The notes under the pieces: generated by a model | Databases searched by the model: none | Told to the model about the DNA's origin: nothing | Seen by the model: only the letters and a program-made list of their open reading frames with translations | Part shown: positions 35,350 to 46,182 of the stretch, one piece after another | Position numbering within the stretch: the stretch's first letter is position 1 | How the letters are laid out: each line of letters starts with the position of its first letter | NCBI GenBank assembly: GCA_001692895.1 | Contig: KV748187.1 | Span: 2,972,836-3,036,835, forward strand | DNA from: Cenococcum geophilum 1.58 | Lineage: Eukaryota > Ascomycota > Dothideomycetes > Gloniales > Gloniaceae | Length of the DNA stretch: 64,000 nt | Reading direction: 5' to 3' | Program-made: the position numbers and the translations under genes

Positions 35350-35817
35350 CTACTCTGTTGAGGGGCGGCGACCAGCGACAGATGATTTGAAATATTTCTG
35401 GTAGCGTTCCAGATCAAAGCTTCCATCCTCTAGATCTTCACTGTCTGGATCGCCAGCCCAGCAGAAAGTCCGACAATTGTGTAGCGTGCCGCCGTCGTTC
35501 AATTCAACGTCGCATTCACACCATGTGTAGGCGGATGTCTCATATTCCACAAGCCTGAGGAATTGAGCCTCAGAGGTCACCTCCCATAGTGTCCCAGAAA
35601 CTTTCCCATCCTTATCTGGGACCAAAACTGGATATATCCCCAACATTTTCACGGAGAACCCGGTAATACTCGCACGTTTGACTGCGGGAATTTCGGGAAG
35701 CCCTAGAACGTCTTGGAGGACTTCTGGATCCATTAAGGAGCCATAGAAAAATAAATGACAGGGCCGAAAGGGCGATTCAGTGTAGTCCCGCTTGTTGGAT
35801 GCATTCGCTGCGGTCAT
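35350..35817 (-). CDS. AIG2/gamma-glutamylcyclotransferase-like protein
   Basis: A 155-residue protein from the first in-frame ATG (35817). The substrate-binding signature FFYGSLMDPEVL (YGSL at residues 25-28) begins the fold. GKVSGTLWEV at about 71-80 and EYET at 91-94, where the family has its acidic catalytic residue, follow. This is the GGACT/AIG2-like beta-barrel family, acting on gamma-glutamyl compounds or of unknown substrate in fungi; likely cytosolic. The frame stays open upstream to about 36,006 with family-like, Pro-rich residues (SSIPRPPTFPPNALRS) but no ATG. The real start may therefore be in an upstream exon, and an LTR-like sequence begins at about 36,010. A copia LTR ends only 184 bp past the stop. 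The domain call is firm, the N-terminus is not. Confidence 0.8.
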   Translation of the reverse strand: MTAANASNKRDYTESPFRPCHLFFYGSLMDPEVLQDVLGLPEIPAVKRASITGFSVKMLGIYPVLVPDKDGKVSGTLWEVTSEAQFLRLVEYETSAYTWCECDVELNDGGTLHNCRTFCWAGDPDSEDLEDGSFDLERYQKYFKSSVAGRRPSTE

Positions 35818-36009
35818 AACCCGCAAGAAGGCGGAGTTACTGATGGACCGGAGAGCGTTTGGCGGAAATGTAGGCGGTCGAGGAATTGAAGACTTTGGCT
35901 TTGAGAGTGGAGGGATTGCTAAGTCTGTCGCCCAGCTTTGAGAAGGAATATTAGCGCACTGGTTGTCGCAGTGTAAGGCATGATGAGAAAGGTAATGTCG
36001 ATCCAACCC

Positions 36010-36183
36010 TGTTCCTGTTCCAGTTGCCTATCACTCTATGACTCATACTGTTTCTGTTGCCTGTACCCCCCTTGAGCCCCCCTTTGTTGCCTACGCCTTT
36101 CTCGTGTATATATAGCTTCTTTTCTTCATAGTTTGAATAGACAGAGTCTTCCTCATCTTCTCCTGACCTGCATCGGATCGACA
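36010..36183 (+). repeat. LTR-like remnant upstream of the AIG2-like gene
   Basis: It starts TGTTCCTGTTCC and ends ATCGACA, with TGTATATATAG, AATAGACAGAG and CTCCTGACCTGC in the order seen in the copia LTR at 28,310-28,479 and the segment at 29,150-29,240. No flanking duplication was found (AACCC left, GATAA right), so it is not a clean solo LTR. Confidence 0.4.
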
Positions 36184-37383
36184 GATAAAAACGGTAAGGG
36201 TTTATCGACGTCGTGGGAGGAGCGAAATATTGGCATAAGCGGGAAGGAGCAGCGACGCTGAGATGGCTATGACATTGAATCAAGAAAATCAAGGACCACT
36301 GTTATACTACATTGAGCGGCTATATATATATAATTGCTGCGATTCGGTGTACACGTATTGACCTAGTGCCGATCACTAGGCATAGACTAGGGGTATCTTG
36401 GTATCATGTATATATAGTCTCTTTTCGTAGATTAATTTATACACTGGTTTTCCTGTTCGACAACAAGCAGCTATAAGAGGATAGGCTTAAAAAGAACTAC
36501 CAGATTAAGCAGTAAGTTTACCTAGAATTAATGCGACTAGTAGCTTACTGCTGGTAGTAATGTAGAGCATTCCTTACAGCTAGAGCCTTCCTCTACACTT
36601 TGCCAAGACTCGCGATAGACGCCTTAATATACAAAATTCTCTGTTACGTTACCTCTGCGCGTAATTGTATAATATACTAGGGCAGTGGTAGAGCCTTTTA
36701 GGAAAATCAGTGGCTCGGAGGCTTAATTTTATGTACAATACCAAAGTTCTATATAAAATCTATTAAGCCTCCAAGCAAGCCAAGCCGGAGGGCCTGCTTT
36801 GGGCAAGCAAGCAAGCGGAGGCCTCTGAGCTTGGCTTACTTGCTTATTGGCAACTCCGGTTTGCTCGACTTGGGATGAGGGGTTGGAAGAAGCGCGGCGG
36901 AAAACACACCATCGGACAGTTTAGGTAAAACCCTGGAATGAATTTAGCCATTTAACGTTGTTGGAGCACTATGCCTCTGCGACACACCTTATCGAAAGTA
37001 CAGCCATAAGTGGGGCGGTAGGTACCTCCAAGTTCTCTCCTGACTGCATCAACAAGCTTCTTCCCTGAGGGCAGCAATTCGTGGGTATCGAGTGAATGGA
37101 GTGCATCCCCTTCCCTTACCTGTCGCTGTCCCTTTCTCGCTCGTTTAGAGCAGATGAAGTCATGAATGTGTGCGGAATTGCAGCGAATCCGTCCGTTATC
37201 TACTCGATTTCAGTCACGCAGACCGGTATCAAGTATAGTGTGACTGCTTTCTGCCAAGACTGGTCTACTCTTCACTTCATACCTGTGAAACTTCTTCCAC
37301 TTGACTTCACGCTATTTTCAATCTCCATCCCACAATAACGAACAATAACAGACAGTACGAAAGCCCATCTCAACACGTAAGAC
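36184..37383. other. Intergenic region with inverted-repeat element
   Basis: The stretch 36,300-36,670 is partly RIP-like with TATATA tracts. A hairpin with 15-bp arms (GCTCGGAGGCTTAAT at 36713-36727, complement at 36762-36776, one mismatch) is followed by GCAAGCCAAGC-type repeats whose inverted counterpart lies at about 36,816-36,845. This resembles a small degraded foldback/MITE. The 80-codon plus-strand frame at 37,096-37,338 shows no domain and is not called. Confidence 0.45.
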
Positions 37384-37814
37384 ATGGATCAAGCTATGAT
37401 CTCAGCAGACAAGCTCGAGAATGCATTCATCTTCTGCCGTAACGGCGATGTCATGAATAACGAAACCGTCGAACGAGTTATTGAGAAGTACTGTGAACAG
37501 CAACTCGAGTGGAGCATCAAGAACGGCCCACCCCTGACAATCTTAGGCCACATTACAAAGCTGTTCATCCCTAGCAGTAAGTGATCCCTATTTACATAGA
37601 TCTTGAATTTAGCCACGTCTCACTCATACCCGGCACAGCGCAGTGGAAGAGGGAGATGGCGGAGCGTTTGGCCACATGGAAAGCTACTTGGCATACACAA
37701 ATAACTCTTGAAGATCGTTGTAGAAGATCCAAGCTGGCGCTGGAAGTTATTTCGGGGCTGGAAGCAGAGAAGCAGAAAGCTGAAGAGGAACGCATGGCGA
37801 GATGGGCGAGTTAG
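37384..37814 (+). CDS. Hypothetical protein, two exons
   Basis: I do not recognise this protein. Exon 1 is 37384-37576 and exon 2 is 37639-37814, joined across a 62-bp intron (GTAAGT...CACAG) that restores one frame and gives 122 residues. The first part contains ETVERVIEKYCEQQLEW; the second is charged and helical (WKREMAERLATWKATW, then SGLEAEKQKAEEERMARW at the C-terminus), suggesting a coiled coil. No signal peptide or membrane segment is seen. It stands alone between an intergenic region with old repeats and a stretch without clear genes, so it could be a gene fragment. The splice consistency and codon continuity are the only support. Confidence 0.5.
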
Positions 37815-39099
37815 GATAGGCGACTGTAGGTGGTAATCGCTTTTGGCCGCGTATTCTAGGCGCGTGTAGGCCCGGAGACCCGTTAAATAGACAACACCAG
37901 GCACGACAGGCTATGGAAGGGGCCTAGAGTTCGTGGAGTTCAGGGGAGGAACAATTTCTTTCTACTTTGGATTCATCTTTCTTCAGGATTTGTGCTCTGG
38001 ACATCATTGGTGAAAGGAACCAGACATTTGGTGATTCTGGTGGAAGGCAAAACATTCCTTGTACTATACTTAATGCCGCTCGACGGGCTGGGGATACCGT
38101 TCGATGGGCGCCTCGAGCCTACAAAGTCTGGAAGGCCGTTCCTGTGAAAAATTATCATGACTGCATGTTGAAATGCTCTCCTAGGAGCGACGTTTTTTTT
38201 TTAGAGACGGTCATTCCATGGAGGGCGACCTCGCCTTTTTCATTCATTTCAACATCGTCACTGTTGATCGCTTTGTAGAAAGTCTTCTTCGTTCTCTGTT
38301 GTCTAAGTTAGCACAACACCGACCAGCTTTATGGCTTGGTCTTAGAATCTTGTCCTTTCCCGAAGACATCAAACCACTAACCATGCCAAAATACTGCGGT
38401 TGTCTCGATAGCAAAGTAATTTCTTTCCTTTGAGACAGTACGCGATTTCATTACTAATCCGACTGGTCCACCTCTTGCCTCCCATCCTTCTGAAGTCGCC
38501 ACACCGCACGCTATTTACTAGAAGTTGCATCTCTTATCAATTTAAGAGCACTCTTGCCTCTTAGCGTAGGAGGACAGCTCATATTCTTGGTCGAACAACC
38601 GTGGTACGCTTCAAAATATGCTTCGCATATGTCACCTACGAGCCTGCCTATATTTTCTACCCTGGCGTGGCTTTGCTTGTCAACACGCATCAGAACAACT
38701 CGCTCTCATTCTCGGATGGCCACTTGCGACTTTCATCCGGATAGCATTCAGTTTTTCTAGGCGACAGGCGCCTATCTCTCATGTTATATCTTTGGCCTAT
38801 CGATATCTTATGAAGACTTCAAGGCTCTTCCAATACCCTCCAACAGCATCAAGACCAAATGTCTCCCCAGAAAGAAAGCGGAGGTCGAAACTCGGCAGCG
38901 ATCAGCATCAGAGCAGCCCCGTTATACTACGTTGGCCAATACATCCACTTTTGGGATAACACATAGAGCCAGCTAGGACCACACGCGTAGCCGGGGTCTC
39001 TTCGACAAGGATATACTTATTTAAACAAGCCATAGGCATTCCATCAAGGAATATCTAAGGCCAGTGTGGTTGTACGGTTCGAGCTGTTCAAGCAGTATA
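37815..39099. other. Region without confident gene; possible decayed coding sequence
   Basis: Plus-strand frames of 70-110 codons (about 38,218-38,433, 38,554-38,760, 38,618-38,959) overlap and shift frame. One run (GDLAFFIHFNIVTVD, then SLLRSLLSKLAQHRPAL) faintly resembles acyltransferase N-termini. A later run in a different frame reads FAYVTYEPAYIFYPGVALL. No catalytic motif is visible, so I do not call a gene. Confidence 0.4.
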
Positions 39100-40385
39100 A
39101 ATAAACCTAAAACTTACCACAAGTTCATCGCCTGTCAAGACAGCTATCTGGCTTAGAGTGCTGTACCGGCTCCAAGCGGCCTCTTTCGATAACCATACTA
39201 TCCACTTCGCCATGTCTTCGACCGATGGCGGTGAAAAAAAATCGTGTGTTTCTGCTTTGTGGACTTGGCTTAATCTGGTTGAATATTTGTCTCCATTTTC
39301 CATGGCGGAATCGAGGTTCATAATCATCAAAAGTCCAAGTCAAGCGTCAGAGTTTGCCTTCCCATAACGTAGATGTTGGTGCAGACTGAGTTTGGTTATC
39401 TGATGCGGTCGTAATACTGATCAGAATGGACGGTACTTGGACGACAGATAATATTTCAACTATCGGAGCTGCAGAGGGGTTTTGAAGGCAGTAAAGTATG
39501 GGTGTAAAACGTTACTGATAGTCGTCAGTATTCCAAATCATATCAAATCCACCTCCGGGCTTGAGGACACGATCGATTTCGTTTAATGTCTCTAAGTTAG
39601 CAAACCAGTGAAAATCCTGTGAAAAATGCGGTTAGAAAATGCATACAGTTTGGCTCACGAAAAGACTGAAACAATCCAAGGGAAAAGGCAGCGCACGGTG
39701 TCTCACTTCATTCAAGTAGGATCACAACTGTGCTTAATAACCTGCTATTCTTGTGCTGCAACACCGGGGAAGGCAAGATTACGAGAGAAAGTTGGGTGGA
39801 TTACGCGGCCACGGATAGAGGAAAAGTGGGGTTATACTGCAGAAACAAAAGCCTGGACTCGTAGGATAGGTTCACTGTGGTAGAGAGAGAAGGCATGATC
39901 AGTACTGCAGTGCACGGTTGGGGTGTGTCTGAAAGAAAGAGGCTGCACTAGGAAGAGCCACCGCAGAAACATGGGTGTCAAGACAAGGCTGATGTGTTGT
40001 ACATGAAGAAAAAAACCTGGAAGTAAGAAAAGGTGATAGTTACGTACCTGAGCAGCAATCACAGCATCTACCGTTGCGTTCTCTGTAGGTGTCATGGTGG
40101 ATAGGCCTTCTTGAACGATAACTTTATTAAGTTGCTTTCTTTCTAATTATTTTCTCATTCTGGCATACGGCTCTACTGCCAAAATATCAAACTCCTCATC
40201 TCTGGTGGCAAGCGGCTCAGTAAGTTTCCCTGTTCCGGCTGCGAGGTCGACAATGCGGGTTCCATGCAAGCCACTCACTCCCGACGGCATTGAGGAGAGC
40301 CTTGACCGCGTCAGCGGGGTACGATAGTCTGTGCTGATCATACAGAGCGCCGTTGGAAAAACCTGTCCACGGCCTTCTCTGACAG
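39100..40385 (-). pseudogene. SAM-dependent methyltransferase pseudogene
   Basis: A class I methyltransferase of the UbiE/methyltransf_11 type is recognisable in pieces on the minus strand. They are: YDQHRLSYPADAVKALLNAV near 40,350; motif I RIVDLAAGTGKLTE near 40,240 with AVEPYARMRK; TENATVDAVIAAQ up to 40,048; a 431-bp intron (39617-40047, GTACGT...CACAG); DFHWFANLETLNEIDRVLKP ending in GGGFDMIWNT near 39,530; WTFDDYEPRFRHGKWRQIF near 39,330; and WIVWLSKEAAWSRYSTLSQI near 39,180. Disruptions: a frameshift near 40,285, an in-frame TAA at 40147-40149, an in-frame TGA at 39347-39349, and a further frameshift, probably at the homopolymer near 39,235. The damage is indels and stops, not RIP-type saturation. 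It was once a trans-aconitate/secondary-metabolism-type methyltransferase; substrate unknown. Confidence 0.85.
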
Positions 40386-41945
40386 CTGAGCAGAATCCAT
40401 TCAATGCAGGCCATTGCTGAGAGAAAAGGAAAAGGGGAGCTTTGGTGACTTAAAACAAGGACAGCGGCCTGACACGCATTGAAAGATTCGGCCGTGACAC
40501 CCTGGATCGGTGGCTGGATCGTTACCGAATTCGCGCCATGCACGAGGGAAGCGGCCCCTGGTTGAAGTCTGCTTTGGATACCCCTGTGTGCACGATTTCG
40601 TTGCTTCCAGCCAGTCAATGCTCCGCCTGCTTTTCCTCCAGAGGCACTAATCTGGGCAGCCCGCGAGGTGCTGGAAACAAACACCGAAAGGATGGCTTAG
40701 CCGATTGCACCTGATGCGTTCCGTACCCGATTTGATATCGTTTGTTGCGACCTCGGCGTAGCTGAGCGTGGCAAGCATGGCGAGGACAACAAGCGTTGAT
40801 CGGGCCAGATATCAACACGTTGTGCGGCAGCGTGCCTCTCGTTGGTTGCCCCCAAGATGGCATGTTCGGAAGCTGGAAGGACGGGAGGCGGAGTCGTGGC
40901 GTTGTTGATGCTTGCACCACAACCAAGCTAAGACTTTGTTGTCTGCACCTGCCCCCCATGCTGGATCGACGCAGCAAGTCATGAATAGCGGTGGTGGGCC
41001 GTGGGTTGAATCGCTTTACGTCTCCTATGTAGAGGGCCAGCGTCAAAAAGTAATAATGGCCGGCGATATCCTTGATCAATAAACACTTGCCCAGCGGCTC
41101 GAAAGTTAAGCGGAACGATTTCGTATTATTGAACCGGCAGATTGTGACCGGGCGTGCCCGCAAAGACATCATCACCGCGAACTCCTGATCCCGGGAGAAC
41201 ATCGACTTTCCCGTGCTTCAAGGCTTGACGCTTACCTGCACCCACCGCTTTTCCATTCCTCCTTCGGCTTTCCCGTCCCTTGTTCTGACGACTCTCCTTG
41301 TTAATTTCGCAGTTCTGCATACTGCTGCTTCCCGTTCGGTAAGTGTGCCGTCTTCTTCTCCTGATACCGCCGACAAAATTTGAGACCCTCAACAACACCG
41401 CCTGCGCGCTCAACTCCAATGCTGCGACCGACATCTCCTGGGTTAGGCGTCAACTGAAGACCTCTCCGTTACTATACAGTTCTTGTTTTCTGGGCATCTT
41501 GGACAACTCTTACGGCACAGTAGCATTTCCAGCCAGCGGCAACCTTGGTCAGCAGATTTGACAACAAGGGGGATGAGATTATCTGTACACCATCGCCACA
41601 ACTGTACACATTGACAACTTGGACCTGGGATCTAGAGAACACGGTTACGCTGCTATAAATTCTAATACAGGCGCTAATCAAAGCTCCACGTCTGCAGATT
41701 GCATCTTTCCACTCCAGCGGCTCCATTCGTTTCATTATCTCCACGACGCCGTCTAAGCCTTCGCGCTCGCCGTACACATATACCTAATATTCGCTCTGCC
41801 TAAACCGCCGTCATAGTTAGCATCGACCAGGCTGATGAACGTTTGGATACCTTCGTCCTTTAAAGCATTCCTGTGTCTGCGGAAAACACAGTAATTTGGT
41901 AGTGTCGTTAGGAAGTAGATATTAGGTTACACCTCTAGAGTCTAT
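40386..41945. other. Intergenic or unresolved region
   Basis: Normal composition with overlapping open frames on both strands (for example a 195-codon minus frame at 40,615-41,202 and a 102-codon one at 41,126-41,434), none with a recognisable domain, amino-acid composition of a real protein, or consistent splice partners. The right end holds the promoter and 5' UTR of the next gene. Confidence 0.45.
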
Positions 41946-44900
41946 ATGCCTGTCAAGCTACCTAAAGTATTTCCGCGGCGCAAATCTTCGGGCAATGCTC
42001 TAGAAGATGTTGACGTGCCGTCGGACGCTACTCCATCAGAAGGCTTTCGCCTAATCCCTCGAGATGAGGCCGCTGAACGAAAGCAGGCCGCTGAACGAAA
42101 GCAGGCAGAAAAGTCCAGGTTTTCCAGACTCAGTGGATCAGCGCGGCCTTTCACATCGCCATCACAAAAAGCTCGTCAACATTCTTTCGAGGATGACTCT
42201 GGGGCTAGTAACAGGTAAGTCATACACTTACTGACACTTCCCCGTCCTACTAAATTTGCTAAGGGGTAGTAATGGCAGTAGTGGAGCCAATTCGGCACTC
42301 TCAAGAGTATATGATACATCCTCTTCGTCGGCACGTTTCAGTTCGAGCTCAACGCTTCCTTCATCTGCCGAGGCAGAGCCCTCAGATAACCTATTCGCAC
42401 ACATCAACAAACAGCCACATCACCAACCCTCATCTTCCCACACATTTTCCATACGCGATGCTGCAAGAACCTTCACATTCTCCAAAAACCACAAAGCATC
42501 CGAATCAGCATCGAAGTTGGATATGATGGGGGAAGTAAACGAAGTGCAGACACCAATTGGCAATAATACAAATGGGAATAGGAGTCGGGCTTTAACCACA
42601 TCCAGCTACGCAAGCACCGCTATACCACCCCGAGTAGAGTCCGAGCTCGATCTCGGCTCGGCCGATTTTGGTTCTAGCTTCGACGATATGTTTAGTAACT
42701 TTAACAAGCGACAAAGCACGGTGATGGACGGTGCAAGGTTTTCTGCTCTCAGATCTGTAAGTGAAGTGCTCCCTATGAGAAATAAATCTTGCGGATCTCC
42801 TCGGATATTCAAGCTTGCTAGCCATTGACCTTGGCATCTCTCATTGTTGTGTTCAATCACTCAATTGCTGACCAATATGATGCAGGAGTCCGAACCTGTT
42901 GTAACTGCACCTGCAAGATCCTTAGTCTCCGGCAGACGCAACTACCAGCCAGAACCTTTACAGCTCGACAGATCGCTTCGTGTTGAGCCATCACCGATCT
43001 CATGGGACAGTCGAGACTCGAATGAGAGATTGATGGCCTCGCCTACTGAATACCACTCCGAGAGCCGCCCACCACCGGTCCCGCCACACAGCTACATCAC
43101 AGCACCAACACCTACTGCAGAGAAATACGGCGCGCCTCGGACCAGCGGAAAAGGGACGGTTCGTTCGTCTAGCTCTTTCGAGGACGACGACGCGAGGGTG
43201 GTCCGTGAATCTTCCGTGAGCAGAAATAGCTTCATCGGAAACAACGCGAACTCAGCAGACAACCCCGTGAACCGAAAACCAATCTCAACATCGTCATCAT
43301 CTGTAACCTCACTGCAGACTCCAATGTCATCACGATCGACCTCCAACAATACGACCCCTAAAGCACAACTTCGTTTGCCTGAGAAATCTCAAAATGAAGA
43401 AGGAGAATCGCTCATTGCGGACACAAAAGCTTCCTCTGCCCCTCGTGCTCCTGCCCGACTAACTGCTCGACTGACGCCTGAAGATGAAGATGACAAACCA
43501 CTCTTCGATCCAGCAACAATTGCCTCGGCTAACGCGGCTCGAAAATTTGCGGAGAGTGCACCAGCTCGCAGGGTCATGAGGGAAGACCAGTTCCGCAAGC
43601 AGAAGCAACTTTCGGCTTCGAAACCAACGGTTGAGGAAAGCGACAGCGAAAACTCAGAGGACGACTACGACGATGAGGACGAGGCAAAAGCTATCGAACA
43701 ACAGCAAGAGCTTCGGCGAAAGCAAGAACGGCAATTGCAGATGAACCGAGAGATTATGAGAAAGACTACAACGAATGGTGACGGCGACCGCTTGGGTAAT
43801 CGGGCTGAATCACCTGCCTTAAACGGCAGCAGCTACCCTCCAGAGATGTTCATTAATCGCACTGATGACTGGGAAGATGAAGATGTTCCTCTAGGCATTC
43901 TCAAAGAGCATGGATTCCCCACGCAGGCTCGCCCTCCAACAAGACCCGCAGATGCCACGCCATCTTACACTCGTCAGAACACATTGCCCGATCGTCCTGC
44001 TTCCGCAGGTGCGAATGCTGGCCCGGTGGGGCGATCGAGCCTCCCGCCTTTCGCTAAAAACCTCCCAGCCGATCCATATTTCGGTGCAAGCCTTGTTAGG
44101 CCCGCAAATCGCGAGTCGCTTGCATTCGGTGGCAATAACATGTTCCCCCCGAGCGGCATGGGTATGGGCATGGGCATGGGTCCAGGATCTGTTTATGGTG
44201 GGCCTGGCGCTGCTCCTCCTGTTCCACCGGGGGGGTTGATTGGCGTCATCCAGGAGGAAGAACGGGCAAAGAAAGTCAGACGAGCGAGCCCAGGGAGCAC
44301 TTTTGGCTATGGCCAGAGCGGACCTCTGATGCACGGAATGCAGATGCGGATGCCACCGGCACAACCACAGGTGTCACCAATGCAAATGCAGCAATTCCAA
44401 CAAATGCAGCAACAGCTCATGTATCAACAGATGATGGGCAACCAGATGGGTTTTGGGATGATGCAACCTCAAGGAGGGCAGATCAATACGATGGAGTTCG
44501 CCGCAGCTGTGGCTAAAGAGATGCTTGTGATGCAAAACCAAATGCAACAGATGCAGATTGGAGGCATGGGTGGAATGCCAGGCATGCAAATGAGTATGCC
44601 TCAGCAAGGCAACTTTCTCTCACCTAACGGTCAGGCTATGCAGCGTCCAATGTCCATAGTCAGCAATGCACCTGGTGGTCCACAGCAACGGACCATGAGC
44701 ATGCTTGCGCCTCCAACTCAATGGGGTGCTCCTGCTCCAATAAACAACTACACGCCCTCTGTTCACAACTTCCAACCGGCCGGTCTACCGGGCTATGCTC
44801 CTTCCCTCGCTCCTTCTGAGCGCTCCAACGTCGGTCTAGCCTCTCGCTACCGTCCCGTCGTCAATCAGCATGCCGATGGTACCTCGTCCGTCTCCTCCAT

Positions 44901-45105
44901 GACCCTCCAGGCCTCGAGCGGGGCGCCCGATATCAAAGGTAAGGACGGCAAAATTAAAGGTATCCTAAAGAAAGGCAAAGGCCAAAATGAGGATGATGAA
45001 GAAGAAAACTGGTCGTCATTGCGTTCGCGGCGCAATAAATGGGGCGTGGGTAAGAAAGGATCGTCGGAGCCCACGCTCGGGGATCTCTACTACGATGACG
45101 TCTAA
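41946..45105 (+). CDS. Conserved fungal low-complexity protein, three exons
   Basis: Exons 41946-42214, 42264-42756 and 42886-45105 are joined across introns of 49 bp (branch CTACTAAA) and 129 bp, giving 993 residues. The N-terminus MPVKLPKVFPRRKSSGNAL is strongly basic. Ser/Thr/Pro-rich and acidic disordered regions follow, then a charged helical stretch (IEQQQELRRKQERQLQMNRE), a conserved-looking core (DDWEDEDVPLGILKEHGFP; LPPFAKNLPADPYFGASLV; ESLAFGG), a Gly/Met/Gln-rich low-complexity stretch (MQQFQQMQQQLMYQQMM) and a basic C-terminus with KGKDGKIKGILKKGKG. No enzyme domain, signal peptide or membrane segment is seen. I believe homologues occur across filamentous ascomycetes but know no assigned function; a scaffold or RNP-type role is only a guess. 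Confidence 0.88.
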
Positions 45106-46182
45106 CCATGGGACGTTCTAATATTCTAGAGTCTTTGGATAAAAACCATTTTCTTCTCTTGATGTAATTATAATAACCTTCTCTACTAGTGTTACTGATT
45201 TGAGGCTTTTTTTGCAGCATGGCGTGGGCATACACACTTTCTCTTCGCTCTCTGTGGTAATGGAGATAAAAAATGGGTCGCTAGTAATTGCATGGGGATA
45301 CTATAAGGTCTTCTCTCAGCTTTCTCTGAGGGGTAGGGGCTATTTGGAGCGAGCTTTGGTGGCTTGGGACGAGAGTGTGCAAAGCCTAAATCTGGTGGTC
45401 GTGGTGGCGGGAGACCTTTTGCGATTGAATTGGTGTGTTGGTTCGTGGACGGTAGATTCGATAATACTGATTGATGAGACACTTCTTCATTCAGGTTACT
45501 GTTGACTGCTATTGTATATGTAGTAACGGTGTGAATGCTAGTTGGGGGCTTGCAACTTGCTTGGGTTGGTGGTCACAATATATGTTCATTACTGTCCATG
45601 CATATATATATGGGCTCGTATCATACTCTCCTCTTTCTTTAGCGAATAAGAGAGGTCACGTGTGCAAAGAGTGTCTCCTGATCGCTGCCTTGCAACAAGC
45701 ATTACAGGGAGGCTTCTGATGAAGTTCGGAGAAGAACATATCAAGTGGTTCATGTTCTGATTTTAAGCATATAGAACTTTCCTTTGGGTTCTCTTATGAT
45801 CTCTTCATATACTTTCGTAAAGCCTCTGATGGTGATAAGGAGTTGGCTATTGAGGTTCACTTGACTCGGCGAGCATCTCAAACGTCTGTGCTTGCAATTC
45901 ATTTTTCCCATCCCTCAATATGTACAAGTACAAAGCAACTCCCACACACGGACTTTAGATCACTAGAACCTCACATAACGTAGCAATAAATTCACCACTC
46001 TTTAGTATGTATGAGCTTGCGGGATTTCCGTGAAAGTGGCGCTTTAACTGAAAATCGTGTTATAGACTAGACGAAATGGTCACACGAACCTTCTTGTTGA
46101 CCGGTGATAATTTAAACAATTTCATTTTCTACGTGAGGTATCTTTACATGAATTGTGGGAACACGCCAGTCCGTCGTTATCA
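45106..46182. other. Intergenic region between convergent genes
   Basis: 3' UTRs of the flanking genes and a T-rich segment. Open frames here (for example 45,200-45,505) have no domain. No RNA gene or repeat is seen. Confidence 0.6.

Noticed and set aside
36010-36183. Clean solo LTR
   Set aside because: Flanking 5-bp sequences differ (AACCC and GATAA), so I list it only as an LTR-like remnant.
38218-38960. Possible acyltransferase/condensation-type pseudogene
   Set aside because: Resemblance limited to a generic hydrophobic stretch; no HxxxD motif was found.
40615-41202. 195-codon minus-strand frame upstream of the methyltransferase pseudogene
   Set aside because: Composition is not protein-like, no domain is visible, and the conserved methyltransferase residues begin only near 40,385.
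43891-44364. 157-codon minus-strand frame
   Set aside because: Antisense shadow of exon 3 of the 993-aa protein.
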